From NCBI GenBank assembly GCA_947568835.1, contig OX387607.1, positions 9,687,701-9,751,700 on the forward strand: DNA of 64,000 nt. Direction: 5' to 3'. Origin of the DNA: Protonemura montana (Eukaryota; Arthropoda; Insecta; Plecoptera; Nemouridae). Shown here one piece after another: positions 47,508 to 58,740 of this stretch (positions are counted from its first letter, which is position 1; each line of letters starts with the position of its first letter). The position numbers and the translations under genes were made by a program. The notes under the pieces are model-generated. The model had not been told where the DNA came from. It saw only the letters and a program-made list of their open reading frames with translations, and searched no databases.

Positions 47508-50230
47508 TCATGTGTCCTTGGGCGCCGACGTGCTCGAGTCGCCGGTGTCCTCGCTGAGCATCGACGGCATCATGTGATCCCCTTTGATGTTTTGGTTGAC
47601 TACGCACTTCCGCATGTGCTTCTCGAGCGTCGACGGCACCGAGAAGGGCATCTCGCAGAAACGGCACCGGTAAACGTCTTTGCCCAACCGCCCGTGGGTC
47701 TTCATGTGTCGCGTTAGCTTCGAGCTCTGTGCGCACGCGTACGAACACAGCTCGCACTTGTACGGCTTCTCGCCAGTGTGCGAACGCCGGTGCACCGTCA
47801 GATTCGAACAGTTTTTGAAGACTTTGCCGCAGAACTCGCACGTGTCGTTGCGGCGGCTGTCTTTCTTGAGGTGGTGTTGCGAGCTGTGGTTAGACATGCC
47901 CATATTGATGGCAGCGGCCGCCGCAGCCAGCGACGCCGCTGACGGGCTCGGCTTGCCCGAAGACTTGACCATCGCGTTCTCGGCCGTCTTAGCGCGCGTC
48001 GACAGCAAGTCCATCGTGTTGGCGTCGTTGCCGAAAAGGTGGTCGCGGTGGTGCGCGGCAGCCATCGCTGGCAGCCAGAGACCGGCGTAGAGCCCGTCAC
48101 GCTCGCTGCCGGGCAGTCCTCCGCGAGTCATCGCCGCGTGGTGGTGGTGGTGGTTCTCCATCTCCATCTTCATGCGCTTGTTGGCCGCGTCGAACGGATT
48201 CTCGAACGGCGACCCCGAACCGAACAGGCCGTGCGTCACGCCGATCAGGTCAAGGGGAGGCTGCCCGGCGGCCAACATGTTCTTCGCGAACTCCTCGCGA
48301 AATCGCATCGCTGCGGCCGTCTTGTCCATGAGACCGTTTTCAAGACTCTTCATCATCGGCGAGGACTTGCCCCCGCCGTTGTTGTTGTCGGAGATTAGGT
48401 GCGCGCGGTGCAGCTCGTCCTTGATGCTGTGTAGGTGGTGGTTACCGATGACCGACTCCTGCAGCGCCTGCTTGTACGCCTCATTGTACTGCTGGATGTT
48501 GGACAAACCGAACTTGTCCATCAGCTCACCGACCAGCGAGCCGGAAGTGGCGATCTTTTCGAGAGGCGTCGGCGTCCTAGTCGGACGTGACGAGTGGCTG
48601 ATCTTGTTCGTGTCACCGGAAGTGTTGTTTGGAGGCGTCGACGAGTTCGACTTGGTCGTCAGATCTTCGGGAGCGTCACCGCCGAGGTCGTCGTCAAAGT
48701 TGTCATCGTCTTCCTCTTCCTCGAGCTCCATGTCTTCCTCCTCGTCCTCGTCGTCATCCTCATCGTCGTCGTCATCGTCGTCGTCGTCGTCCATGTCGTC
48801 ATCGAGCGTCTCCACGGAGCCGGTGTGCGATACGTTGTCCGGTGTCGAATTAGTGCTGCCACAGTTGTTGCCCGAGACAGCGCCTCCTTCGCCACCGGTC
48901 CCCCCGTTTCCCCGGGCGCGACGGTGGATCTTCATGTGCCGCTTCAACTTGGAGCTCTGCGTGCACGAGTGGTTGCAGATGTTGCACTTGTAAGGCTTCT
49001 CGCCGGTATGCGTCCGCCGGTGCACGATCAGGTTGCTCTGGAACCGGAACTTCTTGCCGCAGAACTCGCACGATCGGATCCGTTCCCGGCTCTCCGAAAC
49101 GACGCCCTCCGAGCGGCGCATGCTCAACTCTGACGGCTTGAAGTTGTTCGGCGGGGTGGACGACGAACGCGGAGTCGACGAGGTCATCGCCGCCGAACTG
49201 TGGATCGGGTCTGAAAGCGGCGACTGCTTTTCTGGCGAGGACAAGCTCTCCGGACGACTGTGGTTCGCGTTGAGACTGTGCGCCGTGTTGTTGTTGAGCA
49301 GCGTCGGCGTCGCGGCGCCCGTCCGCGCGCTAGTCGGGCTCATGAACGGCGGCGTCAGTTGTTTCCTGGGTGACGGCGACGGTGAACCATTGACAGCCGC
49401 GCCCGGACTAGTTGTGCCGGCGAGCTGCCTCAGCCTCTGCGAGTAAAAATCCAGCTGCGGCTCCAGCGTGAGCGATAGCGCGGTCGGCGAAGAGGGCACC
49501 ACCGAGCGACCAGTTGACGTGGGCACCGAGGGCAGCCGGTCCATGGGCGGACCAAAAGGGGAGTGCGGTGGCGGCACGCCAGATACGGCAGCTACCGCCG
49601 CTGCCAAGCCGAGTCCATGTGGATTCGATCGGAACTGTTCGGAAACGATCTGCTCCATACGGAAGTGGTGGTCATGACTAGAAGGCCGGGCGAAGATGGT
49701 CGGTCCGTTTGCGACGACGCCGTGGTGGCCGATAGGGGCTGCCATCGAAGTGGGTGGGAATTGATGATGTGGCCGGTCCCCTAAGGGCATCCTCAGGAGA
49801 CCTCCAACCCCAAAAGGGTTATTGTTAATGATTGGGTGTAATGAATCTATTGATGGCGGCGGATGGTGGAGCGCCTGGTGGTGTGCAAGTCGCGACGTCA
49901 CGCCGGGAGGTGGTAGCGATAACGGCGTCCCTTGCGGCGTGGTCGTTCGGCCGCCGTGGTTCGACGTCGACGAGCACCCCGAAGAGGTCGACGAGCCCGA
50001 ACACGAAGACGACGACGAGTGGTTGTTGTTGTTGCTGGCGTTGTTAGCGTTCGACTTTGGGTTGGAGAGGGTGGAGGTGGTGCACGGCGAAGAGCCGGAC
50101 CCCTGTGAGGAACTAGATGGCGAGGACTCCACGTAGATCTTGATGCCGTGGTTGTTTTGCACGTGCTGGACGAGCCGCCACGCGGAGTGGAGGCGTTGCT
50201 TGCACGTCGAGCACACGTAGTTGCTGGGTT
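47508..50230 (-). CDS. BCL11: BCL11-family zinc-finger transcription factor, terminal coding exon (partial gene)
   Basis: This is the 3' coding exon of an insect BCL11A/BCL11B relative (Drosophila CG9650/Chronophage), a nuclear DNA-binding regulator of cell fate. The frame is open for about 907 codons. Residues are numbered from the Val codon at 50216, which is not a start. The single N-terminal C2H2 finger uses C2, C5, H18, H23. An NNNPF block lies at about 131-135 and RLRQLAG at 261-267, both conserved in vertebrate BCL11. A tandem finger pair uses C383/C386/H399/H403 and C411/C414/H427/H431, joined by TGEKPYK. An Asp/Glu tract spans about 472-510, followed by PEDLT (516-520), a possible CtBP motif. 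His-5 is at 689-693 and Ala-6 at 764-769. The final triplet uses C793/C796/H809/H813, C821/C824/H837/H841 and C851/C854/H867/C871. TGA stop is at 47510-47508. The exon starts in phase 1; a split G|AA codon gives E-P-S-N-Y-V-C, like vertebrate E-P-S-S-Y-T-C. Upstream exons, including the start, lie outside the window. Family assignment is very secure; orthology is inferred. Confidence 0.96.
47604..47840 (-). other. BCL11 C-terminal three-finger DNA-binding module
   Basis: Three fingers (residues 793-871): C2H2, C2H2, then C2HC. The strings CEFCGKVFKNCSNLTVHRR and CAQSSKLTRHMKTHG are essentially those of BCL11A ZnF4-5, the module that binds TGACCA-type sites in vertebrates. The last finger (MPFSVPSTLEKHM) ends His-x3-Cys, whereas vertebrate BCL11A has a later His. 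A 31-residue tail follows to the stop. Confidence 0.93.
48687..48803 (-). other. BCL11 acidic (Asp/Glu) tract encoded by a GAY/GAR repeat
   Basis: Residues about 472-510 are almost all Asp or Glu, including ten consecutive Asp. The DNA is a trinucleotide-rich run (GTC/ATC/TCC on the plus strand), so its length is likely polymorphic. An acidic stretch in the same place, between the finger pair and the terminal triplet, is known in vertebrate BCL11A. The run also makes long false reading frames on the plus strand. Confidence 0.85.
48924..49070 (-). other. BCL11 central tandem C2H2 finger pair
   Basis: Two C2H2 fingers joined by a canonical TGEKPYK linker (residues 383-431). Sequences such as CEFCGKKFRFQSNL and CTQSSKLKRHMK are near-identical to the middle BCL11A/B fingers. 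A Gly/Ser/Asn linker and then the acidic tract follow. Confidence 0.93.
50148..50213 (-). other. BCL11 N-terminal C2H2 zinc finger
   Basis: Spacing is C-x2-C-x12-H-x4-H, with the core CSTCKQRLHSAWRLVQH. It aligns with the vertebrate BCL11 finger that reads C-T-T-C-K-Q at its start, and it lies at the very start of the exon. It is the first of six fingers in the exon. The separate C2HC oligomerisation finger known upstream in vertebrate BCL11A is not in the window. Confidence 0.92.
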
Positions 50231-50252
50231 CTGTAACAGCAAAGAGAAGGCG
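50231..50252 (-). promoter_or_regulatory. 3' splice site (acceptor) of the BCL11 terminal exon
   Basis: On the minus strand a pyrimidine-rich stretch reading CCTTCTCTTTGCTGTTACAG ends in AG at 50232-50231, directly before the exon's first bases AACCCAGC. Using this acceptor restores the family peptide E-P-S-N-Y-V-C if the upstream exon ends in G. The same phase and junction position are what I recall for vertebrate BCL11 final coding exons. This fixes the exon boundary better than the GTG at 50216, which is only an internal Val. Confidence 0.88.
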
Positions 50253-50960
50253 CGTTCAGAAAGGTGATACACCTGGGTGTATACGTGGTGTCGGCCGGAG
50301 TTTTTGGCGTACACACACATGGCGGATCGATTGCATTTGAAATATTGGCTGGACGTGCGGGTGAGTTCTTGTTCTTTTAGAATGCTGACCGGGGCCGTGA
50401 ACCCAGGATCCGTGTGGCGTTTCGGATTGCTCGTGCACTTCCGGTTAAGGAGGTGCCGAGTGCAGCTGTAAACAGCGACGATGGGGCAAAGCTAGTTTTG
50501 ATTCAGGACGAAATGATTTGGTGCGAGCAATTTGCACATCATGCTCAAGACATTCAATCGAAATCATCTTCAATAACAAAACGATTTCTCCGTTTCATAA
50601 GCAACGGTATTTTTTCTTTCATGCGTAGACTCGGTTTAAGAACCTAAATATGTATAAGAAGCCATGATAGTGGAGGAGCGTAATTTTTTAAGTAAGAACA
50701 TTTCAAATGATTCTGAAACCTTTTTGCAGTAGAATGGAATGGCCTTCATTTGTTGCATTGTTAGCATACGAAAAACATCGCCACTAAATTGCAATCCACT
50801 GGAAAAAGTTGCAGAAACGCTGTTCCGAAGTGAACCCAATTAATCAACGAATAATGTGTATATATAACCACTTAAATAAGATCAAATATACCCGCGATAT
50901 CACAAGATAGCAGCTATGGCTACCACACGTTATATCTGCCATTGAACCTCTTATCGTACT

Positions 50961-51060
50961 GCCATAGCGCTAATGTTAAACTGTCTTCGTGAAAAAATTA
51001 GCCGCAAAATGACTGCTTTACCGACATAAATTAAAGATGCCACTAGGTGAAGTCACCGTA
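50961..51060 (+). repeat. Family C small repeat, left-end copy
   Basis: GCCATAGCGCTAATGTTAAA, then CTGTCTTCGTGAAAAAATTA and CTGCTTTACCGACA. Same order as 58622-58685 and the first 45 bases of the window. No right end identified nearby. Confidence 0.65.
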
Positions 51061-54000
51061 TGCCACGTAACTTTGGTCGTACTTTTTGACCGGTCCGGTC
51101 GCCTACCTTACCCCGTGTCCACCCCACTAACTCTTCCTTAGAGGAGTCTTCCCTGCACGACGCCCCCCCAGGGATCCGCGTGACATTTCGGCGTCGGCGC
51201 GATTATCTAGCCGAAACTAGCCGCAAATTGTTTCCTGTGTCCTAGATCTCCGCAACAATCGAAGTGCGGTCGGCAAAGGGCACACCCATCGAGAAAAAGT
51301 GTGCACGACCTTTGGCTAGGTCCATAAAGTTGTCAAAATCGACATCGAGGAGGCTAGACCGATACTCGTTTCGCTCTTAGCTAAGGAGCGGGCGTTCAAA
51401 ACCTAAATATTCTTGCTCATACCAAGTCGTGTTTTGTGGAGAGATTCAAAATCGTGTTAATCATTTTCTATTGTAATACGCTTTAGTTATTACTATGGTA
51501 AAAAATAAATGTTTTTTTTTCACTATCTGGATTCCGGGCATAAAAAGCGCTTTTTTCAAATTAGCGTGATGAATAACAAGTGGTTCCCGCTTTTTTGGAA
51601 CGGCTTCCCGTAGAAATAAAATAAAACAGGCGGAAATATACTTTCAAGGGCTATACATTTTAATTTAGTCACTCCTTTCTCTATTTCTGCTAATTTTCCC
51701 AGAGCCCACCGTGATTTTGATCTAAGCTAATTATTTGTTGTACATGGTCCAAGGCGTGCAACTTCAACTCCAATGCATCGTTCACCTCGTCCTTCTGGAG
51801 GCTTGTCATCTATAGGACACTTTTACCGAAATTAAAAGTCCCGAAAAAAAACCCACACACTTGGAGTTTTAATAACGCAAACCAGTGTGGCACACTTGAC
51901 AACACTAAGGGACGTCGATATCAATTTCAGTACGTTGTACTCCCAACAAACAACGCGACTAACAATTGCCATGCGCTTCGACGACTTACAATCACTCAAA
52001 ATCTTTTTCCCAGCCTCCTTTCCTCGCCACCGAGCTCGTGTTCAACGGCCACATAATACTTCTCGTTGAAAAATGATTGAGAGGACATCTTTAGAAATAA
52101 ATGTCACCACAAATGAAAACCAATCCTGACTTTTTTGAACCCCCCTGATATTTTCCGCCCCCTTACCCCCCCGGCACGACGCATTGTTTGATGCCAAACC
52201 AACGTACGCTCGCACGCACAACACAAAAATACCGTCTAAAACTAACACTTTTTTTTGCACAAAGCACACGTAACCATTTGCCCATTTCGAAAACCCTTTT
52301 GCAAAAATGAGATTTGCATCTTAATGATGTTTGAATTTCACTGGCGAAAATGACAGCCAGCTCTCTGTGAATGAACTGCATCTCTTTTCTTTTCGTGACG
52401 TCGAATGCCGGGTGCATTTTCATCGCAACAACGGCTCGGTCCATCTTTGTTTTACGCCAACGGAAGCACAAGTCTGCAGTAGCGAGGGACATACACCGGG
52501 AGTAATTATAAATCTCTCAGTCCTCCAATGAGGTCGACTGTTTGCTTTGAATGCCGTATAGAAATCGACCTTAAATGAAAAGAATAGTGACCAAAGATTT
52601 TTTTCTCCTCTTCTTTTTGAATGTTAAGTTCTTTTCTTCGCTTTTCGTTGACAACTTTCGGTTGAAACGAAACGGAGAGATACGGTATGAGTTAATGAGT
52701 AAGAGAACAAGAATGCAGTCTTCTCGTTTTTAGGCCCGTTTAACCGTATATCCTATCCGCCTTTTGTTGGTCTCTCTGTGCTCCCTTAGGCAGAGAAGTC
52801 GATCGATCTCAGAAAACAATTATTGCTAGCGCTTATTGTGCATGTCAGTTTGTGGGAGATATGAATTCGTGTCACCATGCGGGGACCATCAGTATCATGT
52901 CCCGCAGGCGATGCAAAAAATGGCATGTGAGAAAATCGAGGAATTTCATAATATCGCCTTTGACCTAACTAGTTTTGTCAATTTTGGGGCTAATTTTGAA
53001 AAAAAAAAAAAATGTAAATGATAGACCAATTTTGAATTGCTAAAAATTAACTCGATTATACAAATTGGTAACTTATTTCGGTTTGATTCGTCTTCTATCG
53101 GGAAAATATTTGATTCGTTTATTTTAAATATTCTTTTTTCGTCGAATTGTATCAGTAACCCCCCGCCCCCTTCCCTGCGCCAACGCTCCTTCAGAAATAT
53201 CACACTGTTTCTTGTCTCGATGTCGAATCAATCAAATTTCGTCACCGATACGCGTTCCTTTGATTATCCCTTCAATTAAAACATGGCCAGCTTCAACAAG
53301 CGCACAAACCCATCTGCGAAATTGGCATGTCGAAAGTCGGCGCTCGCCCTGAATCCAAAGATAAATAACTTGAAAAGAAAGGCCCTTAAAGTTCTTAGCA
53401 GAACCCCGTCGCTCGGTATCCCCATTGGGTCAGACAACTTGACATTTAAAGAAGCTGGCTGCGGAAAAGTAAGATGGCGAGCAGCTATTTCTTATCTCGA
53501 CGGCTTAAGCTTGTGACCAAAGGATGGCAGAGTCCAAAGATCAATACGAAAACACAGACTCATCTTGACAAAGAGTCGAAACAATAGCCAGTGTGCCACC
53601 CACAGCACCTTTATTCTGCTTTCGGTCCGACAAGGGTTCAAAAACGCCCAAAAACAAGAGGCGAGATCGCGTGGACAGCATTGATTTGAATTTTTAATAA
53701 CTCACCGTGACTCACGCCTAGGGCTATGCAATTTCAACGGAGATGTAAAATTTATCGTAGTTTCATCACGGCGATTGTATCCGAAAATAGTTTTTAATAT
53801 ATCAAAATCCCCGCGTTTAATCTTTGGACAATACATTCGCCTTATGACCATGTGCGATATTTACTCTTTTAACAAGGCAAAGCACTAAACAGCTTGGCTC
53901 TATGCCGCGTCTGTGGGGGTGATAACGGGGGTGATAAGGGGATGATAAGGGTGGGCCACCGTAGGGGATGAAAAAAAAAACACACAGTAACATTGTTATG

Positions 54001-55277
54001 CAGACCACTACTCAACCCCCGTCGTTCCGATTATTACTTTAGACACATATTTTTCTTATACTTTTTTAAGGGCACGGGCTGTGGTTATAATAAAATGTGG
54101 CGGATATATATTTTTCACACATGAAAATAGGGTGGTTATTTGGCCGGGGTCGCAAGTACTCTACATCTCCCGCGGATTCAACTATGAAAAAAAAATCACC
54201 GCCCAAGGAGTGGAGAGTAAAAAAAATGTAATTTTACTGTCCATTTGTGGGTGGGTTTTTGGTGGAAGGGGTTTTTTCAAAAGGGGTGGGGGGTTCACAG
54301 CGGTTGCCACTTTGCGGACGATGTGATCTGCATAGGGTCACATGTTGCCAAAGATTCGTCGAGGGAGGGGGAGGGGGGGGGGGGAGGGGTCGAACGTTGA
54401 GGAAGGGGGGTCATAACGACCTCCTTCCGTCGCGGGGCGCGATTTCACGCCTTCTATGCCCCAAGATACTAATCCCAAAGGTCCGCCACTAAATCTTCAA
54501 TCTGCGGACAATATAAAAGAAAAACCAATATTCCAAGCTGGCGAGATGAATTTTTCAAATCTTTATCGCTGCAACGACGACGCCGACGCCAAAAAGTAAG
54601 ACAACATCAGTCGGCTGAATATTTCACGACGTTGTCCACGTTTTTCAAAAAAAAAAGCTAGCTTTCTATTTTGATTATTCGACGGGTCAGAAAAGTGAGT
54701 TCTAAGAAATGAAATTCATTTGCGAGATGGTTTACATTGTGCATTGTCTTCGCCTATCCATATCTGACGGCTAAACACGCAAATCAATTAGCATAAACGC
54801 CGTGAAATCAGAAAGCAAAGCGGTGGAAATTTGGGAGGTGGCGTTCGGTGGATTGCATAATTAGACACATTAACGTGCGACGTATGGCGAATCGGCAGGT
54901 GTTTCTCTGGAAAACGAACATCAATATAGTTTTATTGGGCGGGGTAATGTGAATTGACAACATCACAAGGAATAGTCCCATCTAGTGCAGGACTCGACAA
55001 TACCATTTGGTTACCACGTTCAGTCAGATGGTGAGGTTTAGTCAGATGTTGGTAGCCCAAAGGTGGAGTCACCGCCATTTCGAGTGTAGCGACATTTTAC
55101 TTCTGGCAGATAACTCGAGTTTGAGACTGATCTAATATAAATTCTTTGTTATTTTTAACCTCAACAACTGATTTACATGTTTCGATATTTTGAAAATGAT
55201 GTACTTAATTGATGTGGCTTGCTTAAAAGAACGGCCACAAGCGCTATCGGGTGGCTATCACCATTACTAAGTATTAT

Positions 55278-55330
55278 AGGCTCGTTTGCTCAGTAGAGCG
55301 TTTAACATTAGCGCTGTGACTCTGACTTAC
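55278..55330 (+). repeat. Family C small repeat, right-end copy
   Basis: GGCTCGTTTGCTCAGTAGAG, then CGTTTAACATTAGCGCTGTG and ACTCTGACTT. This is the right-hand end of the family, matching 58698-58740 and inverse to the left ends at 50961 and 57661. Confidence 0.65.
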
Positions 55331-55484
55331 TTCAAACCCAATGACAATTCGAATCGAAATCAGCACGGTTCCAAGAATTTAACAGAAAACTGTGTATCTA
55401 GCAGCGTTTGCGGTCCAAGAAAGAGAACGGAATGAGAAAGATAAAGAAAGAGGTGAAACCCCTTAAGACGTATTTTATAGTCCG

Positions 55485-55680
55485 GGAGTGCCATCCGCGT
55501 CTTAAAGAAGATCTGGACCCCAAGATGAGTGCGAAGAGGACGGCAGATAATGGATTGGGGGGGATTACAGCTCAGCTCCCTTCACCCTTGCACCGGGAGC
55601 TGGCGGCGTCGTCGACGTCGCGACGTCTACGCCTGCGCATGGCTTCGGTTTTCGACGAGACTCGGACCTTAGCGTACAGA
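55485..55680. other. CpG-dense patch in the intron
   Basis: GC-rich patch carrying CGTCGTCGACGTCGCGACGT at 55607-55626. A plus-strand open frame crosses it (ATG near 55432, to 55836) but matches nothing I know. Confidence 0.45.
55616..55625. other. CGTCGCGACG palindrome, copy 3
   Basis: Perfect palindrome within the longer GACGTCGCGACGTC palindrome. Confidence 0.9.
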
Positions 55681-57660
55681 GTTTTTCGCAATTTGAGTTT
55701 TATTACTAGCTGGTTTTTGGTTTGTTTTGTATACATGCGTTTCAACGAGGATATGTCGCGCGGTTATGAATTCGAAACACGCCTTGCGTTTGGCACGATT
55801 TCCAGAGTCAACATCTCCTTTTTTAACGCCAGTTGAAAAAAACCACTGAACAGATCTATAAATATAACGACGGTATGTGTTATTTCTGCTTATCATCTTC
55901 CAAATTGACCAAATGGCAATCAAGTGATGGTGAGATAGATACTACGTACTTACATGATGAGTGTTTCGATATTACATGACAAAGTAAGGTGAATACTCGG
56001 CAAATTTCACAAGAAAAATTATCTTTAAAGCCATCTAGGAGATGCGGTACGCCTACCAATGACGAATGCACCAGATCTCAGCAATCAATGATCTCATTTC
56101 TCATCACGAAATCGTCATTCAGTCATTTGTCAATCGACCAATCAATATTCATAGCGGGATTGGGCCGGCATTCGCCTCGGCGCTTTACCCATGGGCGGCA
56201 TATCGGATGATGATGTGCCAGAGGTGGGCCCATGGTCTTTGGTCGACACACAAGAAGACGTCGAAGATGATGAAGACGCCCCGGATGGCCGGAGCGTCTC
56301 CTTTCTCTGTCACGCCAAGACGCTTTTAGGTCTTTCTTCATGTCTCTGTCTTGTAACTATCAATGTGTGGACGCTATTGCTGTCGATAATTATCGGGCGT
56401 CTTCGGTGTACTGCTGTTATTACTTTGCTCCACGCGCATACTAAGCAGAAAACGACGGTACTGGCGAAGTGGTCGCGAAGTTGCATTGTGCGGGATTTTT
56501 TTTTTCGCTGCTAAGAAAATGCGCGGAAAATAAAATGTTTCATAAAAATGTGTAATAAATTTTTTTCTGCCGATCGAACTTGAAGAGTTGGCGTGGATGG
56601 GTAATTGGTCGGGTATAGTCTTCCGTGAATATGAATTACCGACACGACATCTTAAGGTCAGATACAGACAGGTCAGCGATTTTTTTATTGCCATTACATG
56701 CCAATTATACTTTATAAGTGAGATGTGTTATACAAATGAGAAATTATATTTTATGAAAACTGATCGCAGTGCGTCTTATTAAATCGACGCCGCAGGGGAC
56801 CTGGGTTCGGTTCTTAGTCACGACAGATATGCAATTAGCAAGGCGTAATTGAGTTTGATTCAGGGGGACCTTAATTCACAAAGGGTCAGTACGCAATCTT
56901 CAAGGGAGAGACATGTGAGGGTTAAGATTTCCAGAAGTCCATCAGAGAGTTAGCATGACCACAACCACAAACCCAGAGTTAAGTCCGAGGCAGCTAATCA
57001 ATAGGAATATGCTCCCTAAGGGAGAGCACAATACACCTAGACAGCCGACCGCAAACCTCCCCTAACCTCAGAACTAAGTTACTAGGATACACTGCCCTTT
57101 GGTCAGTGTCTACTCCCTACCTATTATTCCTAAAACACGATCCGAACTTTGTGAAATCTCGTCTCATGATCAATTAATTACATGCTTTCTGTTTGAAAAT
57201 GTTACCAAGCATAATTAATAATTTAAATTGCGAGACAAAGCAGGCGTGGGGCGTAAAAATTAGCTATTAAATGAATCAGATTCCCACACAAATTATCGTT
57301 GTGTGCCTCCCAGAAAAGGCCTCTCGCAAACGCAGTTTTTACACCTCGTCGCTGAAATATCTAGGTGACCGAAGGTATAAAGATGCTAGCTTAGGAGCCT
57401 GTGACGCAACGCCTTTGGGTGGATTCACAGGAAGTAATTGTTGCTGCCATTTCCGGTCTTCTAGGGCCGTCTAGCCGTCGCGCGAGAAGATGACAAGCCC
57501 AAAGTACAATAATAGTTCAAACTAAGATCATGCAATCTCTGGCCATTGTTAGTTACGAAACAAGGTATGTCCGAGCTAGTTTTATTTATTTCTTTACAGA
57601 AAATCACCATAAGACAGAGGTTTTAAATATGTGATACCGTTGGGCTTTCAACGTCATGGC

Positions 57661-57935
57661 CACGGCGCTAATGTTAAATGTTCTGCAGCATCCATCACGT
57701 AAGAAACGGTTGTGAACATTAGATGGCACTGGCGACTGTCCTTTTAAATAACCTCTATTAAATAATTACGGCTCAAAATATCGATAAATGTTTATCAATC
57801 GTTGAGGCAAACGATAATAAATATTTATTTAACGTTAACCGAGTCTCAAATGCGAGTAATCTGCGAGAAATAACAACGGCAACTACATTTATGGGCGTCA
57901 AATACAGTTTAACATTAGCTCTGGGACTCTGACTT
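57661..57935. mobile_element. Family C element with inverted ends (~275 bp)
   Basis: The left end GCGCTAATGTTAAA (57665-57678) and right end GTTTAACATTAGCTCTG (57907-57923) are inverted repeats. The right end is followed by GACTCTGACTT as in the 55.3-kb copy. No coding capacity. Confidence 0.6.
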
Positions 57936-58620
57936 CACAATCCGTTTTGCCTGATATGAAACAAAATTGACAAACACATTTTTTAAACGTAACAACCGAC
58001 AAAATAAAAGCGCATTGCATCTGCACTCATCCTAGATGCACCACAAGTTGCGTTTCACAAACAAAGAGGTCATTGCTAAACCGCATTTAATTGCCCCGGT
58101 GATATCACAGATCGTCACACTAATTTCATATCTCACCGACTTTCTAATCGCGCGACGGTGACAACAAACATAGACAATTTCCCGCGTGTTTCTCGACCGC
58201 CGCCACAGGTAAGAAAGAAGACTTTGCGTGGTCTCCGCGCACGCATCCGAAGAGGTTTTGCCAAGAGATGCCGCGCGCGTTTGTTGTCTTCCCGGGGCTA
58301 ATTTATCCGCCGACCTGTCATTAACGAGTCATAACAGAACGTGATGCGTTTGCCAACTCCGCGATTCCGTTTAACGCGTTTATTAGCGATTGTAATGATA
58401 TGGCGTGTTAGGAGCGGCGCGAGAGGATTTTTGCTTTTAATCATTTTCTTTGGCGTGGAGCAATTTTGCAGTGGCACGAGCTATTCGGTTTGTTTAGAGT
58501 TCAATTGTGATCGTTTTCACGATTTTAAAACAATTTTGCGGTGTGGATCGGTTCGGAGAGCTTCCGTGTTGATTATATTTCTTTTGTAAATTTTTTTTTA
58601 TTTTTGTGCACTTTTAGCTG

Positions 58621-58740
58621 ACTGTCATAGCGCCAATGTGACTTTGTCTACGCGAAAAATGGTCGTCAAACGGCTACTTCACCGACACGTGATGCCGGCT
58701 CGTTTGCTCAGCAGCGAGTTTAACATAAACGCTGAATCAC
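58621..58740. mobile_element. Family C element, compact copy with both ends (~120 bp)
   Basis: Left end ACTGTCATAGCGCCAATGTG, interior GTCTACGCGAAAAATGG and GGCTACTTCACCGACA, right end GCTCGTTTGCTCAGCAGCGA then GTTTAACATAAACGCTGA. It links the left-end copies (1, 50961) to the right-end copy (55278) and so defines the family. Confidence 0.7.

Noticed and set aside
47277-47717. 146-codon plus-strand frame across the BCL11 3' end
   Set aside because: Runs antisense to the zinc-finger coding sequence and its GC-rich 3' edge; no family signature.
48172-48993. 273-codon plus-strand open frame opposite the BCL11 exon
   Set aside because: It is a shadow of the minus-strand exon; its poly-Ser run is the antisense reading of the acidic-tract codons.
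55408-55836. 142-codon plus-strand frame in the intron
   Set aside because: Starts at TTG (first ATG near 55432), is kept open by the GC-rich patch, and matches no family; could only be rescued by transcript data.
55880-56071. Minus-strand peptide with C-x2-C and later His, resembling the missing upstream BCL11 finger
   Set aside because: Spacing and surrounding residues do not fit the BCL11 C2HC finger or any C2H2 finger; coincidental.
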